Notes under the pieces: generated by a model | What the model saw: the letters and a program-made list of their open reading frames with translations, nothing else | Database searches by the model: none | What the model was told of the DNA's origin: nothing | Source: PALSA-505 sp036496025 | Lineage (GTDB): Bacteria; Actinomycetota; Actinomycetes; Streptosporangiales; Streptosporangiaceae | Reading direction: 5' to 3' | Assembly (NCBI GenBank): GCA_036496025.1 | Contig: DASXLW010000221.1 | Location: 1 to 5,034 of the forward strand | DNA length: 5,034 nucleotides | Position numbers and translations under genes: made by a program | In this document: positions 4,785-5,034 of the stretch, piece after piece | How the letters are laid out: each line of letters starts with the position of its first letter | Position numbering within the stretch: position 1 is the stretch's first letter

Positions 4785-5034
4785 ATGAAGCACCAGTCTC
4801 ACCGGGTCCGGCGTTCGGTCGCCGCGCTGGCCGTCACCCTGGCCGGCGGCGCGAGCGCGCTCGGCCTGGCCGCGACGGCGGCGCACGCCGCGACGACGAC
4901 GACGTCGTCGTCGGCGACCTACACGTTCACCACCCTGGACAACCAGAACGACCCGACGTTCAACCAGCTGCTGGGGATCAACAGCCACAACGTGATCTCC
5001 GGGTACTTCGGGTCCGGTACGCCGCCCACGGTGC
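4785..5034 (+). CDS. Secreted protein, HAF-repeat-like, cut by window edge
   Basis: This reading frame is open from ATG 4785 to the end of the window (83 codons seen). The ribosome site is GAAGGAAG at 4772-4779, five bases upstream of the ATG. Residues 1-35 are a Sec-type signal peptide: basic start with R7, R9 and R10, a hydrophobic Ala/Leu/Val core from about 12 to 30, and AHA at 33-35 giving cleavage before A36. R9-R10 alone do not make a Tat motif. The mature protein begins with a Thr/Ser linker (TTTTSSS, 37-43), then TYTFTTLDNQNDPTFNQLLG and INSHNVISGYFGSG. The LGIN..xVIxGYF pattern resembles extracellular HAF-type repeats, which recur several times in a beta-propeller-like protein; only the first would be visible. 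Function unknown. It is separated from the upstream operon by 145 bases and probably has its own promoter. Confidence 0.85.
   Translation, partial: MKHQSHRVRRSVAALAVTLAGGASALGLAATAAHAATTTTSSSATYTFTTLDNQNDPTFNQLLGINSHNVISGYFGSGTPPTV
4894..4913 (+). repeat. 20-bp trinucleotide palindrome after the signal peptide
   Basis: CGACGACGACGTCGTCGTCG is perfectly self-complementary. It arises from four ACG codons meeting three TCG codons and encodes the TTTTSSS linker just after the predicted cleavage site. It is both a trinucleotide repeat, prone to length change in whole codons, and a potential early-coding hairpin. Confidence 0.85.

Noticed and set aside
3722..4786. 354-codon minus-strand open frame over the VWA and GIY-YIG-like genes
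   Set aside because: It runs opposite to two well-supported genes with ribosome sites and motifs; its translation shows no domain I recognise.

Overview
The window is very GC-rich (roughly 70% or more by eye), with G/C in nearly every codon third position, GTG starts beside ATG, and purine-rich ribosome sites. This is typical of an actinomycete (Actinomycetota). A Streptosporangiales-like source is my guess from gene content only. All supported genes are on the + strand. I see no rRNA, tRNA, CRISPR array or insertion sequence.

Region 1 (1-1804) is a group ECF42 sigma-factor locus. A YCII/DGPF-family gene (94-522) is preceded by a candidate promoter of ECF42 type (23-49). It overlaps by 4 bases a TPR-tailed ECF sigma gene (519-1804). 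The sigma gene looks damaged: its only sensible start is CTG, and one base is missing near 1089, so the sigma domains and the C-terminal domain are in different frames. The YCII gene ends in a run of 21-bp tandem repeats directly upstream of the sigma start.

Region 2 (1891-4639) looks like one operon: a small acidic hypothetical protein (89 aa), a MoxR-family AAA+ ATPase of CoxD type (291 aa), a CoxE-type VWA protein (374 aa) with an intact MIDAS, and a small protein (147 aa) that I read as a degenerate GIY-YIG fold. MoxR ATPases and VWA proteins work as pairs, with the ATPase remodelling a client selected or held by the VWA protein. No CO dehydrogenase structural genes are visible, so the client is unknown. 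The vwa ribosome site is folded into a hairpin inside the end of the moxR gene, which suggests translational coupling. A 30-bp perfect palindrome lies in the vwa linker. A strong hairpin just after 4639 probably ends the operon.

Region 3 (4640-5034) starts a separate unit: an intergenic region with a perfect inverted repeat (possible operator) and a leader hairpin, then the first 83 codons of a secreted protein with a clean signal peptide. Its mature start resembles HAF-type repeat proteins. It runs off the window edge.

The items most worth following up are the broken CTG-start ECF42 gene with its adjacent repeat expansion, and the GIY-YIG-like gene attached to a MoxR-VWA pair.
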